Positions 16,947-25,408 of a stretch of 64,000 nucleotides of DNA are shown here, piece by piece. This stretch comes from Streptomyces sp. IMTB 2501 (GTDB lineage Bacteria > Actinomycetota > Actinomycetes > Streptomycetales > Streptomycetaceae). The stretch spans positions 434,001 to 498,000 of the forward strand of contig NZ_MQUS01000001.1 of NCBI RefSeq assembly GCF_001953885.1, in the 5' to 3' direction. Numbering within the stretch: position 1 is the stretch's first letter; every line of letters starts with the position of its first letter. The notes beneath the pieces were generated by a model, which was given only the letters and a program-made list of their open reading frames with translations, did no database searches and had not been told where the DNA came from. The translations under genes were made by a program, and so were the position numbers.

Positions 16947-18659
16947 GTGCCCACCCCCCACCCCCCTCGTCCTCCCTATCCGCCGCCCGGCGGTGACCCC
17001 GGGGAGTCCGACGAATCGCTCGCCGGCCCACTGCGGGCCGGATCCGACGCGGAGGGCTCCCGGTCCGCCGCCCTGCTGATGGCCCGGCACTGGCAGCCGG
17101 CGCACGACTACGCGGTCGTCTGCCTGGCTCTTTCCGGTCCGCTCGCGCACATGGTCACCGCCACCGCCTTCCACCAGGTACTCGGCCGGCTCGCCCTCGG
17201 CGAACCCGCCGAGGCGCTCAGGCCCCGGCTGCTCGTGGCAGTCCGGGACACGGTCGTCAACTGGTCCGGCACCGACCGCATCACCGCCGTACTGCCCGGA
17301 CTCGGGAAACCCGCCGGAGGCCGCGGTATGCGCGCGGCCAAGACCCTGATACCGGAAAACCGCGTCCTCTCCGACCGCTCCTTTCACGCCCTTCCCCGGC
17401 TGGAACAGGCGCTGTTGTGGCACATCGAGGTCGAGGCCGAACCGATAACCGTTCCCGCCGGGCTGCTCGGCCTCGACGTCGACAGTGCGGCGACCGCGCT
17501 GGAACAGGCCCGCGAGAAATTCCGGGAGGGCCTGGTGCGCGCCCACCGGGAACTCGCGCCCGGCAAGGAATGCCGCTACTACAACCGCCTGCTCGACGTT
17601 CCGATCCGCCGCGGCGGCGCCCTGCTGCCCGATGTCCAGGAGCATCTCTCCGCCTGCTCGTACTGCCGGCACGCAGCGGAGCAACTGGGCCACGCGGAAG
17701 CCGCGTCGGGTGTGCTGCTCACCGAGGCCGTGCTCGGCTGGGGCGCCCGCCGTTACCTCGAATCCCGTCCCGGCCGCCGCCCCGGCCCTGCCCGCGGCGG
17801 CTCCCGGCGCTCCGGCGGACGCAGACGTGGCGGCGGCGACAAGCCCGGACTGTTCGCCCGCGCCGCCCTGGCCGGCGTGCGTCGACGCGGCGACGGCCGG
17901 TCCCCGGCACCGGCGTCGCGCGGCCGGCGGCACGGCGGAGGCGAACCCGGACCGCTCGCCCGGATCTCCGGCACCGGCTGGTCCTCCCGGACGCTGCTCA
18001 CCGGAGTCGGCGTGGCCTCGGCCGGACTGCTCGCGACCGTCCTCGCGATCAGCCTGTGGCCGGAGAGCGGCGAAGGCGCCGACCCGGTCGCCTCCACCGG
18101 CGCCTTCCCCGGCACCACCGCCCACCGGTCCCCGCCCCCCTCCGCCGGGGCCTCCGGCACCGCGGGACGGCCCACCGCCGGCCGCCCCAGCCGGCTGCGC
18201 AACGCCGCCGCCGACCTGTGCCTGGACATCGAGGGCACCCCGAAGGCCGGGGCGGGCGCGGTGCTCGCCGTCTGCTCCGCGGCGCTCACCCAGCAGTGGA
18301 CGTACGACGCCGACGGGCTGCTGCGCAGTGCGGCCGACTCAGGGCTGTGCCTGGACTCGCACGCCGACGCGGGCGTGGTGATCCTGGGCAGCTGCGCCGA
18401 CGCCGGCTCGAAGCGGGGCGACGACGTGCGCTACGACCTCACCCAGCGGGGCGAGTTGCTGCCCCGCTGGGACCCCTCCCTCGCCCTCACCACCGCGGCC
18501 GACAGAGTGGGCGCCGACCTCGTCGTCAAGGTCCGGGACGGCTCCGCCGGGCAGCGCTGGGTCACCGACGCGCCCTCGGCGAGCCCCGGTTCCCTGTCCA
18601 CCGCGGGCACGGACGGCCCCTCCACCCGGCCCGCCCGGCCCCCGGCGAAGGACGCCTGA
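16947..18659 (+). CDS. Second sigma-like/ZAS/TM/ricin-lectin membrane protein
   Basis: A 570-aa paralogue of the 2151-3995 product. The GTG at 16947 is chosen because AAAGGAA lies about 10 nt upstream; an in-frame ATG further up would add an unlikely Cys-rich extension. Domain order is the same. A sigma-region-2-like part (MARHWQPAHDYAVVCLALSG) is followed by a region-4-like part (LPRLEQALLWHIEVEAEPI, LEQAREKFREGLV), a ZAS-like HLSACSYC, a long Arg/Gly-rich linker, one membrane helix (LLTGVGVASAGLLATVLAIS) and a ricin-type lectin domain (DLCLDIEGTP, TQQWTYDADG, GLCLDSH). It may be a lectin-gated membrane sigma-like sensor; the sigma part looks more degenerate than in the first copy. Confidence 0.8.
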   Translation: MPTPHPPRPPYPPPGGDPGESDESLAGPLRAGSDAEGSRSAALLMARHWQPAHDYAVVCLALSGPLAHMVTATAFHQVLGRLALGEPAEALRPRLLVAVRDTVVNWSGTDRITAVLPGLGKPAGGRGMRAAKTLIPENRVLSDRSFHALPRLEQALLWHIEVEAEPITVPAGLLGLDVDSAATALEQAREKFREGLVRAHRELAPGKECRYYNRLLDVPIRRGGALLPDVQEHLSACSYCRHAAEQLGHAEAASGVLLTEAVLGWGARRYLESRPGRRPGPARGGSRRSGGRRRGGGDKPGLFARAALAGVRRRGDGRSPAPASRGRRHGGGEPGPLARISGTGWSSRTLLTGVGVASAGLLATVLAISLWPESGEGADPVASTGAFPGTTAHRSPPPSAGASGTAGRPTAGRPSRLRNAAADLCLDIEGTPKAGAGAVLAVCSAALTQQWTYDADGLLRSAADSGLCLDSHADAGVVILGSCADAGSKRGDDVRYDLTQRGELLPRWDPSLALTTAADRVGADLVVKVRDGSAGQRWVTDAPSASPGSLSTAGTDGPSTRPARPPAKDA

Positions 18660-18708
18660 GCCGCTCGGCCGGCGCCACTGTCCCGGTGTTCCCACGGGAG
18701 CACTGGGA

Positions 18709-18837
18709 CAGCTCAGGCGCGCGGCCCAACGGCCGCTTGAGGACGACCGGTTCGAAGAAGGTCGCGCCGGGGCGCGGAGTTCCTTCGGCGACGATCCGCT
18801 CGATCCGTGCGGCCGCCTGCCCGACCGGGACGCCCGG
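18709..18837 (-). pseudogene. Short coding remnant, LacI-tail-like
   Basis: The minus strand reads VGQAAARIERIVAEG and TFFEPVVLKRPLG with G/C at almost every third position. This resembles the C-terminal end of LacI-family effector domains. No upstream part in the same frame is intact. Identification is weak. Confidence 0.25.
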
Positions 18838-19346
18838 ACGACTGCGTCCTGACGGCGCACATCCCGGCGGCCACCTCGCCCCACGCCCACGCCCCTCCAC
18901 GGCCTGGTGCAGGTGATGATCACCCGGCTGCTACGGCGGGCGCGGCCGTGCGACCCGGAGGACGGTTCATCCAGCTTTCGCGCCGCCGATGGAGTAATCG
19001 ACCACCCGCCGGAGCTCCGAACCGTCCCACCATGGTGATCACTTCATGAACACAAGGAGTCATGAAGGGGCTTGAGGGGGTCGGAGTCGGAATGTTTCAG
19101 GACGATTAACGAAGCGCTGATTTTCGGCCATCGGGCCGGGCTCAACGGGCGGAACCCGCGTAGTTGCTGGGTCACGGTGTGTGGATTCCGTGACATCACG
19201 CCACTGCTTCAACACGAAAGGTTACCGAAATCCATGTGCCCGATGTGTGTTTCCCCGGCGGACTCGGCAGAGTGGCGCTCGCCGCTCCGGTGCCCGACCG
19301 GGCTCGGGCCGGCGCCACGTCTGTATCAAGCGGAAGGATGCACACA
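18838..19346. other. Intergenic region upstream of the SSI gene
   Basis: No gene can be supported in these 509 bp. TTCATGA...TCATGAA (19043-19066, 10-nt loop) is a small inverted repeat, and an AT-richer stretch around 19090-19125 could hold the promoter of the secreted inhibitor gene. The ribosome site GGAAGG at 19331-19336 belongs to that gene. Confidence 0.35.
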
Positions 19347-19781
19347 ATGCGGAACACCGCGCGCTGGGCAGCGGCCCTCGGCCTTGCTGCCGTCGCCGTC
19401 TGCGGACCCCTGACCGGGGCCGCCGTCGCTGCACCCAGTGTCGCCCCGTCGTCGCTCTACGCCCCCTCGGCGCTGGTCCTCACCACGGGCCACGGCAGCG
19501 ACGCGGCCACGGCCACTCCGGAGCGCGCCGCCACCTTGAGCTGCGCTCCTACGGCCTCCGGCACCCACCCGGCCGCGGCCCAGGCCTGCGCCGAACTGAG
19601 CGGCATCGGCGGCGACTTCGCCGCCCTGAAGGCCGACCCGGGTGTGTGGTGCACCCAGCTGTACAACCCGGTCGTCGTCACCGTGCAGGGTGTCTGGCAG
19701 GGCAAGCGCGTCGCGTACGAGCGAACTTTCGGCAACTCGTGCATGCGGGACGCCACGGGTGAGGGCGTCTTCGCCTTCTAA
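19347..19781 (+). CDS. SSI family subtilisin inhibitor with glutamine at P1
   Basis: A 144-aa secreted serine-protease inhibitor. The ATG at 19347 is preferred over one 9 bases upstream because GGAAGG is then spaced 10 nt. The signal peptide is [24 protein letters not shown]. The mature part matches SSI throughout: four cysteines C66, C81, C102, C132; [26 protein letters not shown]; and the C-terminal VFAF. By alignment with SSI (reactive bond Met73-Val74 in CPMVYDP), the reactive loop here is CTQ-LYNP, so P1 is Q104. Met, Lys or Arg are the usual P1 residues. The target protease is unknown; a secreted S1 protease is encoded at 36372. Confidence 0.93.
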   Translation: MRNTARWAAALGLAAVAVCGPLTGAAVAAPSVAPSSLYAPSALVLTTGHGSDAATATPERAATLSCAPTASGTHPAAAQACAELSGIGGDFAALKADPGVWCTQLYNPVVVTVQGVWQGKRVAYERTFGNSCMRDATGEGVFAF

Positions 19782-20135
19782 AGACCGGGATCGCACGGAC
19801 CCCGCATACGCCGGAAACAGGTCCGCAACCGGGGAGTGCGGCCCCTGGAGCGGGGTACCTGCGATCTCGCACCGGGGCCGACGGGCGGAGTGGGGCCGCC
19901 CGCCGGCTCCCGGGCACACAGCCGCTCCCCGGGCGGGCCCGTGGGGGGCCTTCCTGGGGAGCGGCGAGAAACAACCGGTTTCATCCGGTGTCCGCGGCCT
20001 TGGGCCGGTGACTCGTGTCGCATCAGGTGGAGCGGCGACGCGACGGACGGGCACGGAGAGCGACACGCACACGGTTCGCGAGGCCCTGACGCCACCCTCC
20101 ACGATCCACCACGGACACCCGCCGGAGCCGCCAAC
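19782..20135. other. Intergenic region, no feature seen
   Basis: These 354 bp lie between the SSI gene and the converging ICMT-like gene. No open frame shows a recognisable protein and no strong terminator hairpin was found; short GC-rich inverted stretches near 19830-19860 could act as one. Confidence 0.3.
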
Positions 20136-20633
20136 TCACGTGCCCCGCCAGGGAGTCCACCGCGGCCACCAGCGCGGCACCGCCCGCCGGTAGCGCTCGT
20201 AGTCGGCCCCGAAACGGTGCACCAGCCCCGGCTCCTCGTACCAGTGGACGAAGGCCCAGATCACCGCCCAGGCACCGGCGGCATAGACGAACAGCACCGG
20301 CCGGGCGAGCAGCAGGCCCTGCCCGGCGAGTACGGCGACGACCGCGACGTAGATCGGATTGCGCACGTACCGGTACGGGCCGCTCACCACCAGCCGCGCG
20401 GGCGGCGCGACCGGCGCCGGTGTGCCGAGCCCCTCCAGGGCGAACCGGGCGTAGGCCTCCAGGATCACGGCCGTACCGGCCGTCAGGGGGAGCAGGCCGA
20501 GCAGCCGCAGCGGAAGCCACCAGTGGCCGGTCCGCCAGCCGCCGGTCAGCCACCACGGCACCAGCACCGCCGCGCAACCCGCCGCCAGGACCAGGAACAG
20601 GGTGCTGCCGAGCACCGCCGTCGCCCTGCGCAC
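20136..20633 (-). CDS. Isoprenylcysteine carboxyl methyltransferase (ICMT)-like membrane protein
   Basis: About 165 aa with four membrane segments (LGSTLFLVLAAGCAAVLVP, LLGLLPLTAGTAVILEAY, VYVAVVAVLAG-like and VLFVYAAGAWAVIWAFVHW). The conserved SAM-binding region of the ICMT/PEMT superfamily is present: GPYRYVRNPIY, then EEPGLVHRFGADYERYRRAVPRWWP. The GTG at 20633 follows GGAGGT very closely; a GTG at 20618 is an alternative. Bacterial members methylate small lipophilic or quinone-like substrates, but the substrate here is unknown. It starts 74 bp downstream of the MFS pump gene in the same direction and may share its transcript. Confidence 0.75.
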   Translation of the reverse strand: MRRATAVLGSTLFLVLAAGCAAVLVPWWLTGGWRTGHWWLPLRLLGLLPLTAGTAVILEAYARFALEGLGTPAPVAPPARLVVSGPYRYVRNPIYVAVVAVLAGQGLLLARPVLFVYAAGAWAVIWAFVHWYEEPGLVHRFGADYERYRRAVPRWWPRWTPWRGT

Positions 20634-20706
20634 ACCTCCACCATGACAGGCCGAGGGGCCGCCGTCTCCCTGCTGACGGCGGCCCCTCGGGCTCGGAATC
20701 CGGCTG

Positions 20707-22212
20707 TCACATGTGGACGACCGGAGCGGCCTCCGCGTCCTGCTGCGGCACTCCACGCCGGTAGAGCACGAGGGCGATCAGAGTGCCGGCGGCGAAGAAG
20801 CCCGCGGACCACCAGAACGCGGTCGTGTAGCTCTCGATCGTCGCCTGCGCCCGCACCAGCTTGCTGGTGGCGTCGCGGCCGGACAGATAGCCGGTGGCGG
20901 CGCTCGCCGCGAGCGTGTTCAGCAGCGCCGTACCGATCGAACCGCCCACCTGCTGCATGGCGTTGACCGTCGCGGACGCCACGCCCGCGTCCTCCGCCGC
21001 GACCCCGCCGGTGGCCAGCTGCATGGCCGGCGGCATCACCATGCCGAGGCCCACACCGATCACGATCAGCTGCGGCAGCACCGCGCTCAGGTAGTGCGAG
21101 CCGAGGCCGATGCCGGTCAGCCAGGCCATACCGGCCGTGGCGATCGCGAAGCCCAGCGGGATGACCGTCTTCGGGCCGAGCCGGGGCAGCAGCACCGTGG
21201 TGCCCACCTGCGCGGTCACCATCAGCGCGCCGACCATCGGCAGGAACGCCACACCCGTCTTCGTCGGGCTGAAGCCGAGGTTGAGCTGGAGGTAGTAGGT
21301 CAGGAAGAGGAACACGCCGAACATGCCCGCGCCGGTGATCAGCACCGCGAGGTAGGAGGCCGCGCGGTTGCGGTCGAGCAGGATGCGCAGCGGCAGCAGC
21401 GGGTGCGCGGCCCGGGTCTGCCACCAGGCGAAGGCCGCCAGGAGTGCACCGCCCGCGATCAGGAAGCCCCAGGTCAGCGGTGAACCCCAGTCGTGGGTCT
21501 CGGCGTTGGAGAAGCCGTAGACCAGGGTGAACAGCCCGGCCGCGACGAGCACCGTGCCCGGCACGTCCAGCTTGGCGTTCGCCGCGTCACGATGGTTGCC
21601 GAGCAGGACCCAGCCGCCCGCGAAGGCGACGACCGCGATGGCCACGTTCACGTACAGGGTCCAGCGCCAGTCGAGCGCGTCGGTCAGTACGCCGCCGAGC
21701 AGCAGACCCACGGCACCGCCGGCACCGGCGATCGCGCCGTACACGCTGAAGGCGCGCGCCCGTTCCCGGGCGTCCGTGAACGTGGTGTTGAGCAGCGACA
21801 GCGCGGCCGGTGCGAGGAGCGCGCCGAAGGCACCCTGCAGAGCACGCGCGACGACCAGCATGGTGAAGCCGTTCGCGGCGCCGCCGAGCGCGGAGGCCGC
21901 GGCGAAGCCGACGACACCGACGAGGAAGGCGGGCTTGCGCCCGAAGAGGTCGGCTATGCGTCCGCCGAGCAGCAGCAGGGAGGCGAAGGCCAGGGCGTAC
22001 GCCGTCACGATCCACTGCCGGTTGCCGTCGGAGAAGCCGAGGTCGGTCTGGGCGGACGGCAGGGCGATGTTCACGATCGTGGCGTCGAGAACGACCATCA
22101 GCTGGGCGAGGGCGATGACCGCGAGGATCCACCACCGCTTCGGCGACGCCGCCTTGTGCTCGATCGCCGCGGCCCCCGCTCGGGAGCCTTCGGCAAGGGT
22201 CTTCTGGGGCAT
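20707..22212 (-). CDS. MFS drug-efflux transporter, DHA2 (14 TM) family
   Basis: A 501-aa inner-membrane proton antiporter. The signature is clear: motif C-like LAQLMVVLDATIVNIALPS in helix 1, GGRIADLFGRKPAF (motif A) between helices 2 and 3, and RALQGAFGALLAPAALSLL. The overall pattern gives about 14 helices, as in QacA/EmrB pumps. The ATG at 22212 has CTGGAG upstream. Two copies of a CGAAACG-type inverted repeat lie in the promoter region, which suggests TetR-type repression, but no tetR gene is beside it. The divergent ArsR gene is another candidate regulator. Confidence 0.92.
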   Translation of the reverse strand: MPQKTLAEGSRAGAAAIEHKAASPKRWWILAVIALAQLMVVLDATIVNIALPSAQTDLGFSDGNRQWIVTAYALAFASLLLLGGRIADLFGRKPAFLVGVVGFAAASALGGAANGFTMLVVARALQGAFGALLAPAALSLLNTTFTDARERARAFSVYGAIAGAGGAVGLLLGGVLTDALDWRWTLYVNVAIAVVAFAGGWVLLGNHRDAANAKLDVPGTVLVAAGLFTLVYGFSNAETHDWGSPLTWGFLIAGGALLAAFAWWQTRAAHPLLPLRILLDRNRAASYLAVLITGAGMFGVFLFLTYYLQLNLGFSPTKTGVAFLPMVGALMVTAQVGTTVLLPRLGPKTVIPLGFAIATAGMAWLTGIGLGSHYLSAVLPQLIVIGVGLGMVMPPAMQLATGGVAAEDAGVASATVNAMQQVGGSIGTALLNTLAASAATGYLSGRDATSKLVRAQATIESYTTAFWWSAGFFAAGTLIALVLYRRGVPQQDAEAAPVVHM

Positions 22213-22295
22213 GGGGAACCACTCCAGGGAAAGTCGTTCGGATGCAGGGAATGTGCCGCTTCATGCCGAAACGGGCGGACAAGAAGAGCCCTTAA

Positions 22296-22310
22296 ACGAA
22301 ACCGTTTCGT
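22296..22310. promoter_or_regulatory. Candidate operator 1 for the MFS pump
   Basis: ACGAAAC-C-GTTTCGT is a perfect 7+7 inverted repeat, 84 bp upstream of the pump ATG. It shares the CGAAAC half-site with the repeat at 22337-22354. Confidence 0.5.
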
Positions 22311-22336
22311 ACACATGGAGCGTAGAACACTCTCAG

Positions 22337-22354
22337 CGAAACGGCAACGTTTCG
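22337..22354. promoter_or_regulatory. Candidate operator 2 between the MFS pump and ArsR genes
   Basis: CGAAACG-GCAA-CGTTTCG is a perfect 7+7 inverted repeat with a further GTTTCGG half-site directly after it. Two similar sites about 41 bp apart in a divergent promoter region fit cooperative binding of a TetR-like repressor. Confidence 0.5.
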
Positions 22355-22454
22355 TTTCGGTGGGCGAGTGTGGGCCGGTGTGGGCGAGTGTGATCAGGTG
22401 CGATCGGGCTTGAATTCCTTGACGGGCATATAACTGGCAAGGCATATTCGCTCC

Positions 22455-22799
22455 ATGTCCGACGCAGCGCTGTGGTCCGCCCTCGCCGATCCCCGCCGGC
22501 GGGCGATCGTCGCGCTCCTGCGGGAACGCCCGCGGTCCGTCGGGGAGATCGTCGAGGCCTGCGGACTGAGCCAGCCGAGCACGTCCAAGCATCTGAAGGT
22601 GCTCCGGGAAGCGGGCCTGGTCCGGGTCCGACAGGACGCGCAGCGCCGTGTCTACGCCCTCGACCCGGCGCCGATCGCCACGCTGGACGCCTGGCTGGAG
22701 CCCTATCGCCGGCTGTGGAACAGCAGCCTGGACGCCCTGGGCCGGCGCCTCGATCAGACGCCGGACGACACCGGACACCCCCCACCACCGAAGGACTGA
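22455..22799 (+). CDS. ArsR/SmtB family winged-helix regulator
   Basis: A 114-aa DNA-binding protein. The winged helix is clear: LWSALADPRRRAIVALLRERPRSVGEIVEACGLSQPSTSKHLKVLREAGLVRVRQDAQRRVYAL matches the ArsR fold. The typical metal-binding cysteine motif (ELCVCDL) is absent, so it is probably not a metal sensor. This type is usually paired with an SRPBCC/AHSA1 protein, as here 6 bp downstream. It is divergent from the MFS pump. Confidence 0.9.
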   Translation: MSDAALWSALADPRRRAIVALLRERPRSVGEIVEACGLSQPSTSKHLKVLREAGLVRVRQDAQRRVYALDPAPIATLDAWLEPYRRLWNSSLDALGRRLDQTPDDTGHPPPPKD

Positions 22800-22805
22800 A
22801 GCACC

Positions 22806-23333
22806 ATGCCCGTCGACCTCACCGGCACCTATCTGACCCTGGACGACGGCCGTCCCGCCGTCCGGTTCAGCCGCACCTACGACCACCCGGTGGACCGCGT
22901 CTGGCGGTTCGTCACCGATCCCGACGAACTGGAGCAGTGGTTCCCCTTCCGCGCCGAGATGGAGCTGCGTCCTGGCGGTACGATCCGCTTCAGCGGCGAC
23001 CCGGGCATGCCCGACTTCACGGGCCGGATGCTCGCCATCGACCCGCCCCGGCACCTGTCCTTCGAGTGGGGCGGCGACGAACTCCGCTTCGACCTGGAAG
23101 CCGTCGGCGAACAGCGCACCCGGTTCACGCTCACCAACGTCCTCGCCGCGCCGAACACCGCCGCCCGCAACGGCGCCGGCTGGGAGGTATGCCTCACCGC
23201 CCTCGACGCCAAGGCCCACGGCGAACACTTCGAGGGGCCCCATACCGGGCTGAGCGCGCCCTGGAAGCGGTTCTACGACGCATACACCGACGCCGGAGTG
23301 CCCTCGGGCGCTCCTGTTCCGGGCCTGGACTGA
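22806..23333 (+). CDS. SRPBCC (AHSA1/START-like) family protein
   Basis: A 175-aa lipid/ligand-binding fold protein. Diagnostic parts are RTYDHPVDRVWRFVTDPDELEQWFP, the beta strands PGGTIRFSG and PRHLSFEWGGDELRFDLE, and a late WEVCLTALDA in the C-terminal helix. It lies 6 bp after the ArsR regulator, the classical ArsR-SRPBCC pair in actinobacteria. The ligand is unknown. Confidence 0.85.
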   Translation: MPVDLTGTYLTLDDGRPAVRFSRTYDHPVDRVWRFVTDPDELEQWFPFRAEMELRPGGTIRFSGDPGMPDFTGRMLAIDPPRHLSFEWGGDELRFDLEAVGEQRTRFTLTNVLAAPNTAARNGAGWEVCLTALDAKAHGEHFEGPHTGLSAPWKRFYDAYTDAGVPSGAPVPGLD

Positions 23334-23393
23334 GCGGGACGTGGGGTGGCCGTCGGCGTGGAGCGGGAGGCCGAGGGGCCGGTCGCGAGCTGA

Positions 23394-24316
23394 CCGGCTG
23401 CGGCCCCGCCGGTCGGCTCGCGAACACCCGGGTCAAAGGCGTGGACAGGGCCGACGGGTACGACGCGCAGGCGGTCAGGTGGCCGTCCGGGCGGATCAGC
23501 AACGCGGTGCCGGCCTCGGCCGCGTAGCGGGCGCGGAGCTCGCTGCGGGTGTCTCCGAGGACCGGCAATGACAGACAGCCGGGGTCGATGTCGTCCGGAA
23601 CACACAGTGGCTGATCAGTCGGCCGTGGGACTGACGAGCCGCCTCCTCCGCGAGTTCCGCGAAGCCCCCGTGTGCCGTCGGCCGAGTCGGCGTGGAGCAC
23701 GAGGACGTGGCCACGTTCGCGCAGTACCTCGTGCAGGCGGACGGGGAACGCCGCGATCGGGTCGGGCAGGCATCCGCAGTGAGGGGCGCGGTCGCCTGCG
23801 GCCGTGGCCGGCCGGGTGCCACGATCGGGCTGTCCGGGTGCGCGATCTACAGCTGGGCCTCGTGCGACATGATCGTCTCGGAGTCGTCGTGGTCGGCCTG
23901 CGGACCGTGTGTCGCGTGCCGGAGGGTGCGGCCCACCAACTCCTCGCCGACCGGCCGGTGTTCCGCGTCGTAACTCTCCTACGGCCCGGGCGCCGCGCGC
24001 CCCACCACTGTGAGGGCCGGCTTCCGGGCGAGATTGCAGGCGTCCCGGATCCCGGTGTTCATGCCCCTGGCGCGCGTCGGTGGATGGATGTGCGTGGCGT
24101 CGCCGGCGACATGAAACACCCGGACCTCGCCACAGCGGTCCACCAGACGGTGGCCCGAGGCTGGACGCCGACGGCCTCGGCGAGCGGCAACCGGGCCGGG
24201 AGCAGGTCGGCCGGCGCGCAGTCCACATCCCGTCGGCACAGTTCGAGTGCGGCCGTAGGACCGACCGGGCCCGCACCCGCGACCAGTACCCCGGTGTGCC
24301 GCGTGCGCTTCTCCAC
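23394..24316 (-). pseudogene. FAD-dependent aromatic monooxygenase, broken by deletion and frameshifts
   Basis: Pieces of one gene are readable in several minus-strand frames. The N-terminal dinucleotide-binding fold is TGVLVAGAGPVGPTAALELC, then LPARLPLAEAVGVQPR. Next, without the expected ~250 residues, comes the second FAD motif HVAGDATHIHPP and GMNTGIRDACNLARK. Then RLHEVLRERGHVLVLHADS and a thioredoxin-like tail (LPVLGDTRSELRARYA, TALLIRPDGHLTA) follow. The order matches PheA/TetX-type FAD_binding_3 monooxygenases. A large internal deletion and repeated frame changes make it non-functional. Ends are approximate. Confidence 0.65.
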
Positions 24317-24549
24317 CCAGGTGTCCCGGCGTACGGTCGGTCGTAAGGCGCCTCCCTCGGTCCCTCGATCTCCATCGTCGTCCCGGATGCACCATGCGGT
24401 GACTCGGGCCCCACCGCGCACGTCTCGCGGGCGTTCGGCGGGTTTCCGCCGTGCGCGGTGTTCCAGTGTGTGGCGCCCTGGATACAGCGCGAAGGTTCGG
24501 CCCCGGAGCCCGCGAACCCGTGTCACCACGTCGCAGTGAGGTCGTCACC

Positions 24550-25401
24550 ATGTCCCACGCCCCGCCCCCCGCAGGACCGTCGAACCGTAGCGGGCCGGTC
24601 GCGACCTCTGCCCCGGCGGGCTCCGTCCGGCCCTCCGCCCAGGGCCCGGCGAGCCGTGGCGGCACCGCCCTCGTGACGGGCGCCTCCTCGGGCATCGGCG
24701 CCGCCGTCGCCCGCCGGCTGGCCGCCGAGGAAGGCTGGCGGCTGGTGCTGAACGGACGTGACGTCACACGCCTGGAGCAGGTGGCCGCCCCGCTCGACGC
24801 CCTGGCCCTGCCGGCCGACCTGACCCGGCCGGACGCCGGCCGTCTGCTCACCGATCTGGTCCTGGACCGCGCGGGCCGGCTCGACCTGCTGGTGGCCAGC
24901 GCCGGCGTGGGCTGGGCCGGTGACTTCACCGGCATGCCACGCGCCCGCATCGACGAGATCGTCGGCGTCGACCTGCTGGCCACCCTGCACCTGGTGCGCG
25001 CCCTGCTGCCCCACATGGTCGCGGCCGGGTCGGGCCGCATCGTGCTCATCGGATCCGTCGCGGGCAGCGTCGCCGTGCGCGGTGAGGCCGTGTACTCCGC
25101 CGCGAAGGCCGGCCTGGCCGCCTTCGCCGACGCCCTGCGCTACGAGCTGCGCGGTACCGGGGTGGGCGTCAGCCATGTGATCCCCGGCGCCGTCGACACG
25201 CCCTTCTTCGCCCGCCGGGGTGCCCCCTACACCCGGGCATGGCCGCGGCCGGTGCCGCCGGAACGGGTGGCGGACGCCGTCTGGACCGCCGTCCGGCAGA
25301 GCCAGGACGAGGTGTACGTCCCCGGTTGGCTGCGGTTTCCCGCCCGCGTGCGCGGCGTCGCACCCGGGCTGTACCGGCGGCTCGCCGCACGCTTCGGATG
25401 A
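24550..25401 (+). CDS. Short-chain dehydrogenase/reductase (SDR)
   Basis: A 283-aa NAD(P)-dependent oxidoreductase of the classical SDR type. After a ~35-aa extension rich in Ala/Pro comes the coenzyme motif [19 protein letters not shown] (TGxxxGxG), then LASAGVG in the NNAG position, a catalytic serine in LIGSVAG and the YSAAK motif (Y-x3-K). PGAVDTPFF is also typical. The ATG at 24550 is chosen with GAGGT upstream. The next gene starts 7 bp after its stop, so they form an operon. The substrate is unknown. Confidence 0.9.
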   Translation: MSHAPPPAGPSNRSGPVATSAPAGSVRPSAQGPASRGGTALVTGASSGIGAAVARRLAAEEGWRLVLNGRDVTRLEQVAAPLDALALPADLTRPDAGRLLTDLVLDRAGRLDLLVASAGVGWAGDFTGMPRARIDEIVGVDLLATLHLVRALLPHMVAAGSGRIVLIGSVAGSVAVRGEAVYSAAKAGLAAFADALRYELRGTGVGVSHVIPGAVDTPFFARRGAPYTRAWPRPVPPERVADAVWTAVRQSQDEVYVPGWLRFPARVRGVAPGLYRRLAARFG

Positions 25402-25408
25402 GCCGGCC

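Noticed and set aside
19043..19112. Tiny leader peptide (15 codons) with an AAGGAG site upstream of the SSI gene
   Set aside because: The ribosome site is too close to the ATG and the peptide shows no attenuation signal such as codon runs.
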